From NCBI RefSeq assembly GCF_000420085.1, contig NZ_ATUG01000001.1, forward strand, positions 930,001 to 994,000: a stretch of DNA of 64,000 bases, in the 5' to 3' direction. The DNA comes from Desulfospira joergensenii DSM 10085. GTDB lineage: Bacteria > Desulfobacterota > Desulfobacteria > Desulfobacterales > Desulfobacteraceae. The notes beneath the pieces were generated by a model. That model did not search any database and was not told where the DNA came from. It saw only the letters and a program-made list of their open reading frames with translations. This document shows, one piece after another, positions 36,337 to 45,346 of the stretch (position 1 is its first letter; each line of letters opens with the position of its first letter). Made by a program: the position numbers and the translations under genes.

Positions 36337-37602
36337 ATGCGCGATTGCAATAATTTCGAGCAGTGTTTCTTATCTAGCATACCATATCGTTTTCGTATGC
36401 TTACTGAAAATGCTCTTAAAGCGAGTCAAGAATCTGAGGTTATGCTCAATCTTTTCGGTAATGCATTGATTTCAGCCAAGGTTTCAACGTCTTTAGACTT
36501 ACCAAATATTTTAATCGTGGCTATTGGGTCCTATGGACGTCTTGATGGAGCTTCAAAATTTTCAGATTATGATATTCTTTATCTCTATGAAGGAAATAAA
36601 GACAACGATGTTGTAAATATAATTCGGAAATTTATAAAAGAAATAGTAATCGGGAATAAAGCTCTTCTATTTGACCATAGAGAAGAAATTGAAAATGATA
36701 CTTTTGACTTTGATATATCCCCCGCTTATCCAGTATTATCAACCAACGAACTTTTTAATGAAGATTATGAAATTAGGGCGTTACAACTCCTAACCGAAGG
36801 AAGGGCTTTGTGTCAACATGAAGTTGTCGATCAACTAAAAAAAGATTTAATAACGAAATATGGTTACACGCAAAACATCAACGAATTAGATTTTAGAAAT
36901 TTAACAAATTCTTTAGAAAATTTAAAAAACGCGTTTTGTACAGAAATTATAGGTCGTTTGGCTAATTCTGGTCGAAAATTAAATAATAAAAAAATATTAA
37001 AACTTTTTGCATTACGAGAATTCTTTTATATCGCAACACTTTTTTCCATTTCTGAAATTGCAATTGGTGTTTCTGCAAATAATTTTACAATTAGTCAATC
37101 AATACGTAAAATGTCATCACCATCAACTTTAAAAATATCATCCTTTGGTGATCCAAATAATCCAATACATGCATTGATAAGGAATCAAATCCCAGAAGTT
37201 TTTGATGAGATAATAAAGATACTCGAGCCTAAAATTGATCAAATACCTCTCCCAGGGCGAATGGTATTCAAATCTTCCCATGATGACCCAAAAGAGATAT
37301 CCTATCTTAGAGCCATATCCTTATCAGTTGTGCATAAGTTCAACTCATTATTAAAAAGACTGCATGATGAAAACTTTTTGAGTTCAATAGCGGAGTTTGA
37401 ACCTGATTATACAACTTGGATAGGAAAACGGCAATTCAGCCATATTACAAAAAGCAGAGAAGAGCTAATTCAATCATCTAAGATTTTGGCCATCACTATC
37501 GTTGAAATTCTAACATTCATTTCAGAAGCGACTGACACTGGCACTTTTGAGGATGCAATACAAACACTTAATAAGATCAAAGATTATGAGATAGTGCTAT
37601 GA
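36337..37602 (+). CDS. Nucleotidyltransferase-fold protein of candidate defence pair
   Basis: 421 residues. Near residue 64 it reads AIGSYGRLDGASKFSDYDILYL: the G-S dipeptide, then D77-x-D79, as in polymerase-beta-type nucleotidyltransferases. DFDIS near residue 124-127 may give the third acidic residue. The layout resembles GlnD/DUF294-type or other signalling transferases more than CD-NTases, but the assignment is by motif only. The second half is helical and unrecognised. Codons are strongly A/T-ending, unlike neighbours, suggesting transfer. It overlaps the TIR gene by four bases (ATGA), so the two are co-translated. It may make a nucleotide signal or modify a target; that is inference. 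Confidence 0.8.
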   Translation: MRDCNNFEQCFLSSIPYRFRMLTENALKASQESEVMLNLFGNALISAKVSTSLDLPNILIVAIGSYGRLDGASKFSDYDILYLYEGNKDNDVVNIIRKFIKEIVIGNKALLFDHREEIENDTFDFDISPAYPVLSTNELFNEDYEIRALQLLTEGRALCQHEVVDQLKKDLITKYGYTQNINELDFRNLTNSLENLKNAFCTEIIGRLANSGRKLNNKKILKLFALREFFYIATLFSISEIAIGVSANNFTISQSIRKMSSPSTLKISSFGDPNNPIHALIRNQIPEVFDEIIKILEPKIDQIPLPGRMVFKSSHDDPKEISYLRAISLSVVHKFNSLLKRLHDENFLSSIAEFEPDYTTWIGKRQFSHITKSREELIQSSKILAITIVEILTFISEATDTGTFEDAIQTLNKIKDYEIVL

Positions 37603-39179
37603 ATGAATATATAATCATCCATATATCAAACTTGCATTTTGGAGAGAGTGATAATCTTAATTACCATACCAATTTTAACGAATGGTATAAGTCATTGTGT
37701 CAAGATATTCGGATTTGTTCTAACGATGTACAAGAAGCGAATAAATTTCTTGTTATTTCAGGAGACATAAGTTTTTCAGCAAAGCCAAATGAATATTATA
37801 TGGCATCTAAAATAATAAATACTATTAGGACTTCAACTAATATCAAATCAAATAACACTATCATAGTTCCTGGAAATCATGACAATAGTTGGTTAGATTT
37901 TGATTCTAATTGCATCCATAATAAAACGTTAAGTCAGTTCAAAGATTTTCTTTCGAACACGCTATCAAATTCTGCTTCTATACCGTACTTCAATATTGAT
38001 AAAACTAATAAAGTCGTATTTATGGGCTTCAATTCTACTTCTAATACAAATAAAAAATCGAGTTACGGCTATATCGATAAAAAGCAAATTTCTTTTTTTT
38101 CACGACAATTATCTAAATACAATCTAGATAATTATATTTTGATTGCAGTTTCGCATCATGGATTGGATACAACTTTAGTTGGTGATCATTACCTTAGAAA
38201 CAGTAATGCCTTTCAAGATTTTATGAATGAATGGTCTGTCAATTTACTTTTGCATGCCGGAGGTCATATCCCAGGGTTTAATTGGAGTCTATACCAAACT
38301 TCATACGGGAAACATATTAATGTCGCTGCGGGCACAATATCTCCAGAACGTTGGAGATCATCATTTCAAAATCGTGAATACCAGATAATAGAAATAAAAG
38401 AAAATAGTGTAATACAAATTTTGACTCGTCAATACGATTCGCAATCGGGTGAATGGACTAAAGGCCACGGTTCCAAAATTTCTTTAACAATAGAAAAAGA
38501 TAATAAATTTAGACCAAAACTTTTCCCAAAATCATGGGCGCCTGGAAAAATAAAAAGCGACAAAAAAGATCATATTTTTAATGTTTTAAAAAATCTTTCT
38601 TTGTATGAGATAGAGGATTTGTGTGATTATTTAGAGCCTTCAATTAAATCATACAATTCTTTGAATGAGTCCAAATCTGATTTTGTTCATCGGTTATATA
38701 AATATTTTAAAGATGACAACTCGCTAAATATTCTTAATACAGCAGTCAAGAAAATACTTTCTATTGACGAATATGATAAAATAAGAATTTTCATATCATC
38801 TTCAAAGGATGATTTTGGCTATGTAAAAAAAATTTCAAACAATCTCGAAAAATATGGTTATGATGTTTGGCATTTTGAAGACCAAATCAAGCCAGGAGAT
38901 TGTATATCTGATAAAATTAATTCTGGGTTAAAAAATTCTGATATATTGATGATACTTTTTTCGAAAGATTCTCTAAAATCCAATTGGATAATTAATGAAA
39001 TAAACTTAGCATTTGAAAGATACTACTCTGGCAAATCGAATATGATTTTTTTAAAATTAGGTCATGTCAATTTGCCCCTTAACCTTAAAGACAATATCCC
39101 AGTAATAGAATTAGAGAATGATTTTGAAAATACCAATAAGAAAATTATTAATTGTATAAAAAATATTTATTTTAAATAG
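37599..39179 (+). CDS. Metallophosphoesterase - effector-associated domain - TIR fusion
   Basis: 526 residues in three parts. Residues 1-300 are a calcineurin-like phosphoesterase: IHISNLHFG (N11, H13), VISGDISFS (G55-D56), VPGNHDN (G92-H94-D95), VSHHGLD (H186) and HAGGHIPGF (G222-H223). The first Asp is replaced by Asn and the last GHxH reads GHIP, so the metal site looks altered. Residues about 325-390 (FNVLKNLSLYEIEDLCDYLE) resemble an effector-associated death-like domain. Residues 395-526 are TIR: RIFISSSKDD, WHFEDQIKPGDCI, SDILMILFSKDS and SNWIINE with putative catalytic Glu467 of NAD-cleaving TIRs. It is probably a toxic NADase triggered by infection. AT-rich like its partner. Confidence 0.82.
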   Translation: MNEYIIIHISNLHFGESDNLNYHTNFNEWYKSLCQDIRICSNDVQEANKFLVISGDISFSAKPNEYYMASKIINTIRTSTNIKSNNTIIVPGNHDNSWLDFDSNCIHNKTLSQFKDFLSNTLSNSASIPYFNIDKTNKVVFMGFNSTSNTNKKSSYGYIDKKQISFFSRQLSKYNLDNYILIAVSHHGLDTTLVGDHYLRNSNAFQDFMNEWSVNLLLHAGGHIPGFNWSLYQTSYGKHINVAAGTISPERWRSSFQNREYQIIEIKENSVIQILTRQYDSQSGEWTKGHGSKISLTIEKDNKFRPKLFPKSWAPGKIKSDKKDHIFNVLKNLSLYEIEDLCDYLEPSIKSYNSLNESKSDFVHRLYKYFKDDNSLNILNTAVKKILSIDEYDKIRIFISSSKDDFGYVKKISNNLEKYGYDVWHFEDQIKPGDCISDKINSGLKNSDILMILFSKDSLKSNWIINEINLAFERYYSGKSNMIFLKLGHVNLPLNLKDNIPVIELENDFENTNKKIINCIKNIYFK

Positions 39180-39364
39180 TCCCGGACATGACTTGCCCAA
39201 GTACAGGAAAGTAAAAGAAATACCCACATTCATGAGCCCGTTGACTATGTCTATCAAGGCTCTCTTTTTCAAGGACCTTCTTGGGCGTTGCTTAGATTTA
39301 CCAGTAGTCGCTTTTAGGCAGGAACGAAGAGGTCACAGAAGAGTTTGCGTGCCAAACAGCTAAT
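39180..39364. other. AT-to-GC transition downstream of the TIR gene
   Basis: About 185 bases with no gene recognised. A plus-strand frame without start continues for about 60 codons and could be a decayed gene end, but it shows no family. Base composition returns towards that of the chromosome. Confidence 0.4.
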
Positions 39365-39404
39365 GGCCCGCGACAAAGGCAGTCAGAGACGGGCCGTTTT
39401 TTTT
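39365..39404 (+). terminator. Rho-independent terminator after the TIR module
   Basis: GGCCCG at 39365 pairs with CGGGCC at 39390 across a 19-base loop, followed by G and eight Ts. It is on the plus strand, ending the nucleotidyltransferase-TIR transcript. Confidence 0.65.
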
Positions 39405-39418
39405 ATGAGTTGGCCCTG

Positions 39419-39456
39419 GAGCCGTCCCGGGATCCCATTGGAAACCGGGACGGCTC
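39419..39456 (-). terminator. Stem-loop after ftcD
   Basis: A perfect 12-bp stem, GAGCCGTCCCGG with CCGGGACGGCTC, and a 14-base loop, 12 bases after the ftcD stop on the minus strand. No T run follows, so it may be a 3' stabiliser or a weak terminator. Confidence 0.5.
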
Positions 39457-39468
39457 TGTCAGGCAGGA

Positions 39469-41088
39469 TCAGGCTCTGTCTTCCAATGTCTTCAAGACTT
39501 TTTCGCACATATCTGCGGCCCGGTCTTTTATGGATTCGGCCAGGGCCATGGTCTCTTTTTTATAGGTCTCGTCGGTGACGTCCTTCATGTTGATGACCAC
39601 GTTTTTATAGGCTCCCCAGATTCCCATTTCCAGGGCCCGGGCCCCCACTTCCACATCAGACCTTGAGGCGAAATTGCCGTATTTGGCCACCTGAGCCATG
39701 GCCTCCCAGGCCTGGTCCCCGGTCTTCATGGTGGTCAGCGGAATTTCAATGGCCTTTTTCAGCCCCAGCTGAAGCTGTTCATTGCGGAAGGCCTTTTCCT
39801 CATCCGTGTTTTTGGGAAGCCCCAAAGCAGACACGTAATCGTTGAATGCATCGGTGTCTGCATCGATCATGGGGATCAGACTGTTGGCCGCATGGTGAAG
39901 GGGGGGCACAAGCTCTCTCATCTTGGCGTCCACATCCTCGAACTTCCTCACCCCCAGGGTCAGCTTGGCCACCATGGAGCCCAGTCCTGCGCCCATGGCG
40001 GCAATGGCGGCAGAGGCAGATCCCCCGCCCGGGGCTGAACTCCTCCTTGCCACCTCTTCAATGAACCCCCTCACCGACAGCCCTGCCAGGGGTTCGTTTT
40101 TTTCCTCTTCGATGATGTACTCGATGATCTTTTCCCTGGGATCAAAGGGGGCCACGGAGTTGAGACCGAGCCGTTCAACGGCCAGTCTCACCTTCTGGTC
40201 CTCATCCAGGACAAAGAGGTTTTCCTTTTCAATATAGTAATCCGCCGCCTGGAGAACCGCCTCCAGGGGGATGACCCCCACGATCTCGGAACCCGTGACC
40301 GCCACGTTCAGGAGGGCGGCTTCTTTTTTCACCTCCTCAAAGAGCACGTGGGGCGGGGTGACCAGGTAATTGTTCAGATTCACCGTGACCTGGGACAGAT
40401 TGTAATCTTCCACGTACCAGCCCATGCCCTTGACCTCTTTGAACTTTCCGGGCTTATCCGGTCCCCTGCCCGCTTCCCTCAGGTTAAGGGCGATGCGGTG
40501 GGCCTGGTTGGGGGTGGACAGAAGATTCACGTTATAGGCAATGAGAAAAAACCGGGCCCCCGTGACCGTGGCCCCCCATTCCGGGATGAACCTGGCAGGT
40601 CCATAATCCGGCTTCCATTCAGGCATGACAATGCGGTCTTTTACCGCCTCATACTGGCCCTCCCGGATCTGGGGCAGTTTTTTCCGGTACTCCCGGGTGG
40701 AGGATTCTTCATAGAGGTAGATGGGGATGCCGATCTCTTCACCGGCCCGCCGGCCGAACTCCTTGGAAATTTCCACACATTCTTCCATGGTCACGTTGGC
40801 CACCGGGATAAAGGGGCAGACATCCATGGCGCCCATGCGGTGGTGCTCCCCGGTGTGGGTGGTCATATCGATTCTTTCCCGGGCCACCCGGGCTGAATTC
40901 AACGCCCCTTCCACCACGGCTTCGGGAGATCCCACAAAGGTGTACACGGTCCGGTTGGTAGATTTCCCCGGATCCACATCCAGAAGGCTGCATCCCGGGG
41001 TCTTTCTGATGGCCTCTGAAATGGCCTCAATGGTTTCTGCGTTTCTCCCTTCGGAAAAATTGGGAACACATTCGACTATTTTTCTCAT
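39469..41088 (-). CDS. ftcD: Glutamate formimidoyltransferase - formimidoyl-THF cyclodeaminase
   Basis: 539-residue bifunctional enzyme of histidine breakdown. It moves the formimino group from formiminoglutamate to tetrahydrofolate, then releases ammonia to give methenyl-THF. The transferase half has ECVPNFSEGRN at the N-terminus, DPGKSTNRTVYTFVG and GAMDVCPFIPVANVTMEEC; the cyclodeaminase half (from about residue 335) has SSAPGGGSASAAIAAMGAGLGSMVAKLTLG. The order and length match the usual fusion. No hut gene is adjacent; in acetyl-CoA-pathway organisms the product joins the one-carbon pool. Confidence 0.94.
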   Translation of the reverse strand: MRKIVECVPNFSEGRNAETIEAISEAIRKTPGCSLLDVDPGKSTNRTVYTFVGSPEAVVEGALNSARVARERIDMTTHTGEHHRMGAMDVCPFIPVANVTMEECVEISKEFGRRAGEEIGIPIYLYEESSTREYRKKLPQIREGQYEAVKDRIVMPEWKPDYGPARFIPEWGATVTGARFFLIAYNVNLLSTPNQAHRIALNLREAGRGPDKPGKFKEVKGMGWYVEDYNLSQVTVNLNNYLVTPPHVLFEEVKKEAALLNVAVTGSEIVGVIPLEAVLQAADYYIEKENLFVLDEDQKVRLAVERLGLNSVAPFDPREKIIEYIIEEEKNEPLAGLSVRGFIEEVARRSSAPGGGSASAAIAAMGAGLGSMVAKLTLGVRKFEDVDAKMRELVPPLHHAANSLIPMIDADTDAFNDYVSALGLPKNTDEEKAFRNEQLQLGLKKAIEIPLTTMKTGDQAWEAMAQVAKYGNFASRSDVEVGARALEMGIWGAYKNVVINMKDVTDETYKKETMALAESIKDRAADMCEKVLKTLEDRA

Positions 41089-41248
41089 ATCTGTTTCCTT
41101 TATGTCGGGTTTATGGTTTTGATTTCTTTTAACATAAACCAGGGAACTTGTATAGACATGTATAAGGTTTTACACAAAAAAGAAAGCCAAGCCAAAGTAA
41201 AAACCGGCTTTTAAGTCAGGGATCAGATGGCCCGGATCTTCTATGGCG
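41089..41248. other. Intergenic, upstream of ftcD
   Basis: About 160 bases before ftcD, with no gene; the part next to the long palindromic element at 41249-41460. A hexamer TTGTAT and runs of A/T suggest the ftcD promoter lies here, but no clear -35/-10 pair can be set. Confidence 0.35.
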
Positions 41249-41460
41249 GTTCTCAAAAGCAGGTGCCTTTATTTTTACCTTAGATTTGGACTGAGCCCAG
41301 ACTCAGGGAGGAGCAGAGGTTTTCGCGGATTGGATTCCTTCGGGCGGCAGGAAGCCGCTGGAGAAGGGATCCCTCCCCGGAGAAAATCATGGATGATTTT
41401 CGAGAATGAGCGCAAAATCTTTGCTCCTCCCGGCACGAATCGGAAGGTTGTTTTGAGAAC
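41249..41460. repeat. Long imperfect palindromic element
   Basis: 212 bp. Outer arms GTTCTCAAAA (41249) and TTTTGAGAAC (41451) are perfect; with the bases outside them 14 of 16 match. Inner arms GGGAGGAGCAGAGGTTTTCGC (41306) pair imperfectly with a complementary stretch at 41410-41431. It has no gene. It looks like a MITE-type remnant or a large RNA hairpin, and is unrelated in sequence to the elements at 13257 and 16650. Confidence 0.65.
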
Positions 41461-41511
41461 AGCTATATAAAACCTTGGGAGATCCAGGCCCTTTATTTTT
41501 CTGTGGGTTTG

Positions 41512-43104
41512 TCAATTATTCTTTCCCGGGAAAACCAGAGAGGGAAATGCATCCGGCCGGGTTTCCCTGGTGGCGGCCGGGCAGTGGGAAAAGGGAAGAC
41601 AGACTTCAAATGCCGTGCCGCGGCCCTCTGGGGATTCGACCCTTACCCGGCCCCCGTGGGCCTGGACAATATGTTTGACGTTGGCAAGGCCCAGGCCGGT
41701 TCCCACGGTCTTGGTGGTATAAAAAGGCTCAAAAATCCGGGGAAGGGCTTCCTTGGAGATGCCCATGCCGTCATCCTCCACCCGGATAACGGCATGGGAG
41801 ATCTTATCCAGATCCCGGGAGCGGGTGGTGATCCGGATTTGGCCCTGCTCTTTCACTGAATCAATGGCGTTGAGCAAAAGGTTGATGACCAGTTGCTCCA
41901 GCTTGGCCCGGTCCGCTGTCAGGGAAGGCAGATGGGGATCTTCCCGGATGCTGCAATGGATATCCTGTTTGGAGATTTTCACTTCCAAAAGTTCAACACA
42001 GCCGTGGAGCAGGCGGCTGATGTCGACTTTTTCAGGATTCAGGGAAACCGGCTTGGCAAAATCGAGGAGCTGCTGGAGAATCCCCTCCAGACGCCGGATC
42101 TCCCGTTCACAAATGGCCAGGCGCCTTTCATCATTGCCTGTGAATCTCCTGTTTTTTGACAGGATCTGAAGGTTCATTTTAACCGATGACAGGGGATTCC
42201 TGATCTCGTGGGACAAGGAGGCGGTAAGATGTCCGATATAGGCCATCTGCTCCATTTTCCGGCTCTTTTTCTCCATTTCCACCCGTTTGGTGATATCCCT
42301 GACAATGCAAAGGTGATATTCCTGGCCCCTGAACCGGGAAGGCCTGAAATTGATTTCCGTGGGAAGACAGGCCCCCTGTCTTGTCTTTCTCAGGAATTCA
42401 AAGGCTTCGGGCTCTGTGCCCCGGATCATATCTCCGGTGATGATCTGCCTGACCTTTTCCCGGTCATCCTCCGCCACAAAGCAGAGAAAGGAGCGGCCCA
42501 GGGCCTCCCTGGAACTGACCCCGTGGAGGGTACAGAAGGCAGGATTGACAAATTCAATCCGCTCTTTACGGAGGATCAGGTATCCGTCCCGGATTTCCTC
42601 CACCAGGCGGCGGTAGCGCTGCTCAGACTCTTTTAATTCCACGGTCCTGGCGGCCACGTCCTGTTCCAGGCTCCGGGCGTGTTCCTTAAGATAGGTTTCA
42701 TGCATCTTCTGAAAATGGCCGGAGAACCTGTGGATGGTATAGGCAAGCCCTGTATTGAGGGCTTCAATATTCCGGCAGAGCCGGTCCGGGGGGGAGTCCT
42801 TTACCAGGATGGGGATGAGGATCTGCCGGTAGAGCTCAAAGGCCTTCTGGACGTCGGCCAGGGGGAAACCGGCTTCCAGGCGGATCCGGGTAATCTCGCT
42901 GATGAACCGGTTTATCCTTGTGTAATCCCCATGGGTCAGCACCTGGCAGAATGCATCACAGGCCTTGCCCGTGGTCATGGTCAGTTCCCGGGCAGGTCTT
43001 CTTGCATAGAGTTCGGAAACCTCGGTGGCCAGCCGGGTCTGCCACTCCTCCACGATCCTGTCCCGGTATTGATCCAGAAAGACCTGCCAGGAAAAGGGCG
43101 TCAT
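41512..43104 (-). CDS. PAS-domain sensor histidine kinase, cytoplasmic
   Basis: 530 residues without membrane helices. The N-terminal 170 residues are a helical, RsbR/globin-like sensor (QVFLDQYRDRIVEEWQTRL, FISEITRIRLEAGFPLADVQKAFELY). A PAS domain (RYRRLVEEIRDGYLILRKERIEFVN) follows, then phospho-acceptor His in SLSHEIRNPLSSVKMNL and an ATPase domain with NLLLNAID, VEDDGMGISKEALPRIFEPFYTTK and GTGLGLANVKHIV. It overlaps the nitroreductase gene by four bases and so belongs to the acyl-CoA ligase/liv operon region. Its partner is probably the sigma-54 response regulator at 50537-51880; that is inference from proximity. Confidence 0.88.
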   Translation of the reverse strand: MTPFSWQVFLDQYRDRIVEEWQTRLATEVSELYARRPARELTMTTGKACDAFCQVLTHGDYTRINRFISEITRIRLEAGFPLADVQKAFELYRQILIPILVKDSPPDRLCRNIEALNTGLAYTIHRFSGHFQKMHETYLKEHARSLEQDVAARTVELKESEQRYRRLVEEIRDGYLILRKERIEFVNPAFCTLHGVSSREALGRSFLCFVAEDDREKVRQIITGDMIRGTEPEAFEFLRKTRQGACLPTEINFRPSRFRGQEYHLCIVRDITKRVEMEKKSRKMEQMAYIGHLTASLSHEIRNPLSSVKMNLQILSKNRRFTGNDERRLAICEREIRRLEGILQQLLDFAKPVSLNPEKVDISRLLHGCVELLEVKISKQDIHCSIREDPHLPSLTADRAKLEQLVINLLLNAIDSVKEQGQIRITTRSRDLDKISHAVIRVEDDGMGISKEALPRIFEPFYTTKTVGTGLGLANVKHIVQAHGGRVRVESPEGRGTAFEVCLPFSHCPAATRETRPDAFPSLVFPGKNN

Positions 43105-43673
43105 GGGGTGAACCGGTTCTCATGGACCTTGGGTGTTCTCCGGGGCGGGGCCTTGGCCGGCCCGGCAGGGGTGCCCATGAGCACGGCTCCGGCCACCTCC
43201 AGATCCCCGGGGATATCCAGGAGGATCTTAATCTCTTCGGGATCAAAAAAAGTAAACCAGAGGGAACCAAGGCCCAGGTCCTCGGCCATGAGCATCATAT
43301 TCTGGATACAGGCAGATGCGGCCTGGAGGGCGCCGTGGGGCTGGTTAAAATAGGCTCCCAGCCCGCCCTGGGCCGGGTCGGATACCACCACCAGAATCAG
43401 GGGGCAGGATTCCAGAAAATCCATGCCGTACTTTTGGGCCCAGCCCGGACCGTCCTGATCCGCAACCGCCTGCCTTGCGGAAATGCCGGCCTGCCTGATA
43501 CCGGCTTTTACCTCCGGGGCCGTCACTGCAATGAACTGGAAGGGCTGCTGATTCAGGGGGCTCGGGGCCCATTGCCCGGCCCGGACAATGGCCTCTATCT
43601 CTTCCTGGGATACCGGGGTATCTGTGAATGCCCGGCAGCTCCGTCTGGTTTCGACCAATATTTTGAATTCCAT
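43101..43673 (-). CDS. Nitroreductase family protein
   Basis: 190-residue FMN-dependent oxidoreductase. Typical segments are VETRRSCRAFTDTPVSQEEI (FMN phosphate contacts), GQWAPSPLNQQPFQFIAV, AASACIQNMMLMAEDLGLGSLW and IPGDLEVAGAVLMGTPA. The physiological substrate is unknown; such proteins often act on quinones or redox cofactors. It lies between the kinase and an acyl-CoA synthetase, overlapping the kinase by four bases and starting four bases after the synthetase stop, so it belongs to the operon. Confidence 0.9.
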   Translation of the reverse strand: MEFKILVETRRSCRAFTDTPVSQEEIEAIVRAGQWAPSPLNQQPFQFIAVTAPEVKAGIRQAGISARQAVADQDGPGWAQKYGMDFLESCPLILVVVSDPAQGGLGAYFNQPHGALQAASACIQNMMLMAEDLGLGSLWFTFFDPEEIKILLDIPGDLEVAGAVLMGTPAGPAKAPPRRTPKVHENRFTP

Positions 43674-43676
43674 GGT

Positions 43677-45335
43677 TCAACTCCCTGTTTTTTTCATGAG
43701 TTTTCTCCGTTCGCTGTCCCTAACCTCGCGTCTGAGGAGCTTGCCCACTTTGGATTTGGGCAGCATATCCCTGAACTCCACATATCCGGGCACCTTATAG
43801 GGGGCCAGGCGTTCCCGGCACCATCGGATCAATTCCACTCCCCCCACACCCCGGGCATTTTCCTTGAGCACCACAATGGCCTTGATCCGCTCCCCTGTCC
43901 TTTCATCGGGAATGCCGATGACGCAGGCATTGATGACCGTGGGATGATCCTGGAGAACCGCCTCGATCTCCGAGGCCGATACCCGGTATCCCTTGTGCTT
44001 GATCACATCGGCGGACCGTTCCATATAGACCAGTTCGCCGTCGGGCCTGCAGGAGACATAATCCCCCATGCGGCAGTAGAGCTTGTCATTGACCTTCACA
44101 TAGGTTCTCCGGGTTTCATCGGGCTTGCCGTGGTACTCTTTCAGGGCATAGGGAGAGGAGACAAAGAGCTCCCCGTTTTCACCGTCTTCCACACATTCCA
44201 GGGTGACGGGGTCCACCACGATGCATTCCCGGCTTTTCAGGGGATACCCGATGGATCCCGATGAAGGCTCTGTTCCGATCCGGCTGTAGGTGACGTGGCC
44301 GGCCTCGGTGGATCCGTATACCTGGTAGATGGGCAGGTCGTATTTTTCCCTGAACCGGTTCATGACCTTGCCGGGCAGCACATCTCCCCCGCAGAAGCAA
44401 TAGCGGAGCGAGGACAGGTCATACTGGTCCAGCCGGTCGTTTTCCAGGATCATCCGGTAGAGGGCCGGCACCCCCAGGAACCACCGGGGCCGGTATCTTT
44501 GGATGGATTCCAGGATGGCGTCCACCTGGGGCTGGGGCATGAGTACCACCCTATTGCCCCGGTTCAGGCCGATGGCCATGAAAAAGCCCAGGGCCATGAT
44601 ATGGAAAAGGGGATTGATGGCGATATAGACATCCTCTCCTTCCCTGAGATGCTCCCCGGCCACGTCAAAGGTGACGTTGTTGATATAGGAGGTGGAGCCG
44701 ATATGGTTGCCGGGCACCCCCTTGGGAAATCCCGTGGTTCCCCCGGTGTAGAGGATATAGGACAGGTCAGCCAGCGGATCGAGCGCGGGTTTTTGGGTCA
44801 GGGGTCTGTTTATTAAAAGGGTTTTAAAGGGAATCACCCGTTCATCCCGGGTGACCCGGCCCGAGGGCACCTTATCCAGGAGAAGACCCAGGGTCCGTTT
44901 CCATAGGGGCAGCAGGTCCGTGAGATTGGTGACAATGGCCCGTTCAAGCGGGGTGGATTCAAAGGTTTCCCTCACATATCCGAAATTGGTATCCATGCAG
45001 ATAATGGTTTTGGCCCCGGAATCATTGAGCATATATTGAATTTCATGGGAGGTGTAGATGGGGGAGACCGGCACCAGGACGGCCCCGGCCTTTTGGATGC
45101 CCAAATAGGCGATCACCCACTGGATGCAGTTGGGGATGTAGAGCAGGACCTTGTCCCCCTTTTGGACTCCCAGGCCGGCCAGGCCTCCGGCAAAGCGTTC
45201 ACTCAAGTTCCGCAGCCTTTCATAGGAAAAATGTTCTCCCAGGTATACCACGGCGGTCCTTTTGGGATACTTCTCACTCATCAGATCGAATCTGGAATAG
45301 GACAATTCTTTTTCAAGGGGGATGGAATCGGGCAT
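43677..45335 (-). CDS. Acyl-CoA synthetase (class I adenylate-forming)
   Basis: 552 residues. It activates a carboxylic acid with ATP and CoA. The A3 motif YILYTGGTTGFPKGVPG is near residue 190, followed by YQVYGSTEAGHVTYSR (A5), DYVSCRPDGELVYMERSADVIKHKGYRVSASEIE (A7-A8) and the C-terminal PKSKVGKLLRRE with the catalytic Lys. Substrate is likely a medium- or long-chain, or branched-chain/aromatic, acid because the transporter genes follow upstream. It starts 11 bases after livF. Confidence 0.92.
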   Translation of the reverse strand: MPDSIPLEKELSYSRFDLMSEKYPKRTAVVYLGEHFSYERLRNLSERFAGGLAGLGVQKGDKVLLYIPNCIQWVIAYLGIQKAGAVLVPVSPIYTSHEIQYMLNDSGAKTIICMDTNFGYVRETFESTPLERAIVTNLTDLLPLWKRTLGLLLDKVPSGRVTRDERVIPFKTLLINRPLTQKPALDPLADLSYILYTGGTTGFPKGVPGNHIGSTSYINNVTFDVAGEHLREGEDVYIAINPLFHIMALGFFMAIGLNRGNRVVLMPQPQVDAILESIQRYRPRWFLGVPALYRMILENDRLDQYDLSSLRYCFCGGDVLPGKVMNRFREKYDLPIYQVYGSTEAGHVTYSRIGTEPSSGSIGYPLKSRECIVVDPVTLECVEDGENGELFVSSPYALKEYHGKPDETRRTYVKVNDKLYCRMGDYVSCRPDGELVYMERSADVIKHKGYRVSASEIEAVLQDHPTVINACVIGIPDERTGERIKAIVVLKENARGVGGVELIRWCRERLAPYKVPGYVEFRDMLPKSKVGKLLRREVRDSERRKLMKKTGS

Positions 45336-45346
45336 ATATTCTCCTT

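Noticed and set aside
39180..39364. Insertion-sequence remnant
   Set aside because: A startless frame of about 60 codons has no transposase motif; no inverted ends were found.
42918..44264. 448-codon plus-strand frame
   Set aside because: Antisense to the nitroreductase and acyl-CoA synthetase genes, which have strong motifs.
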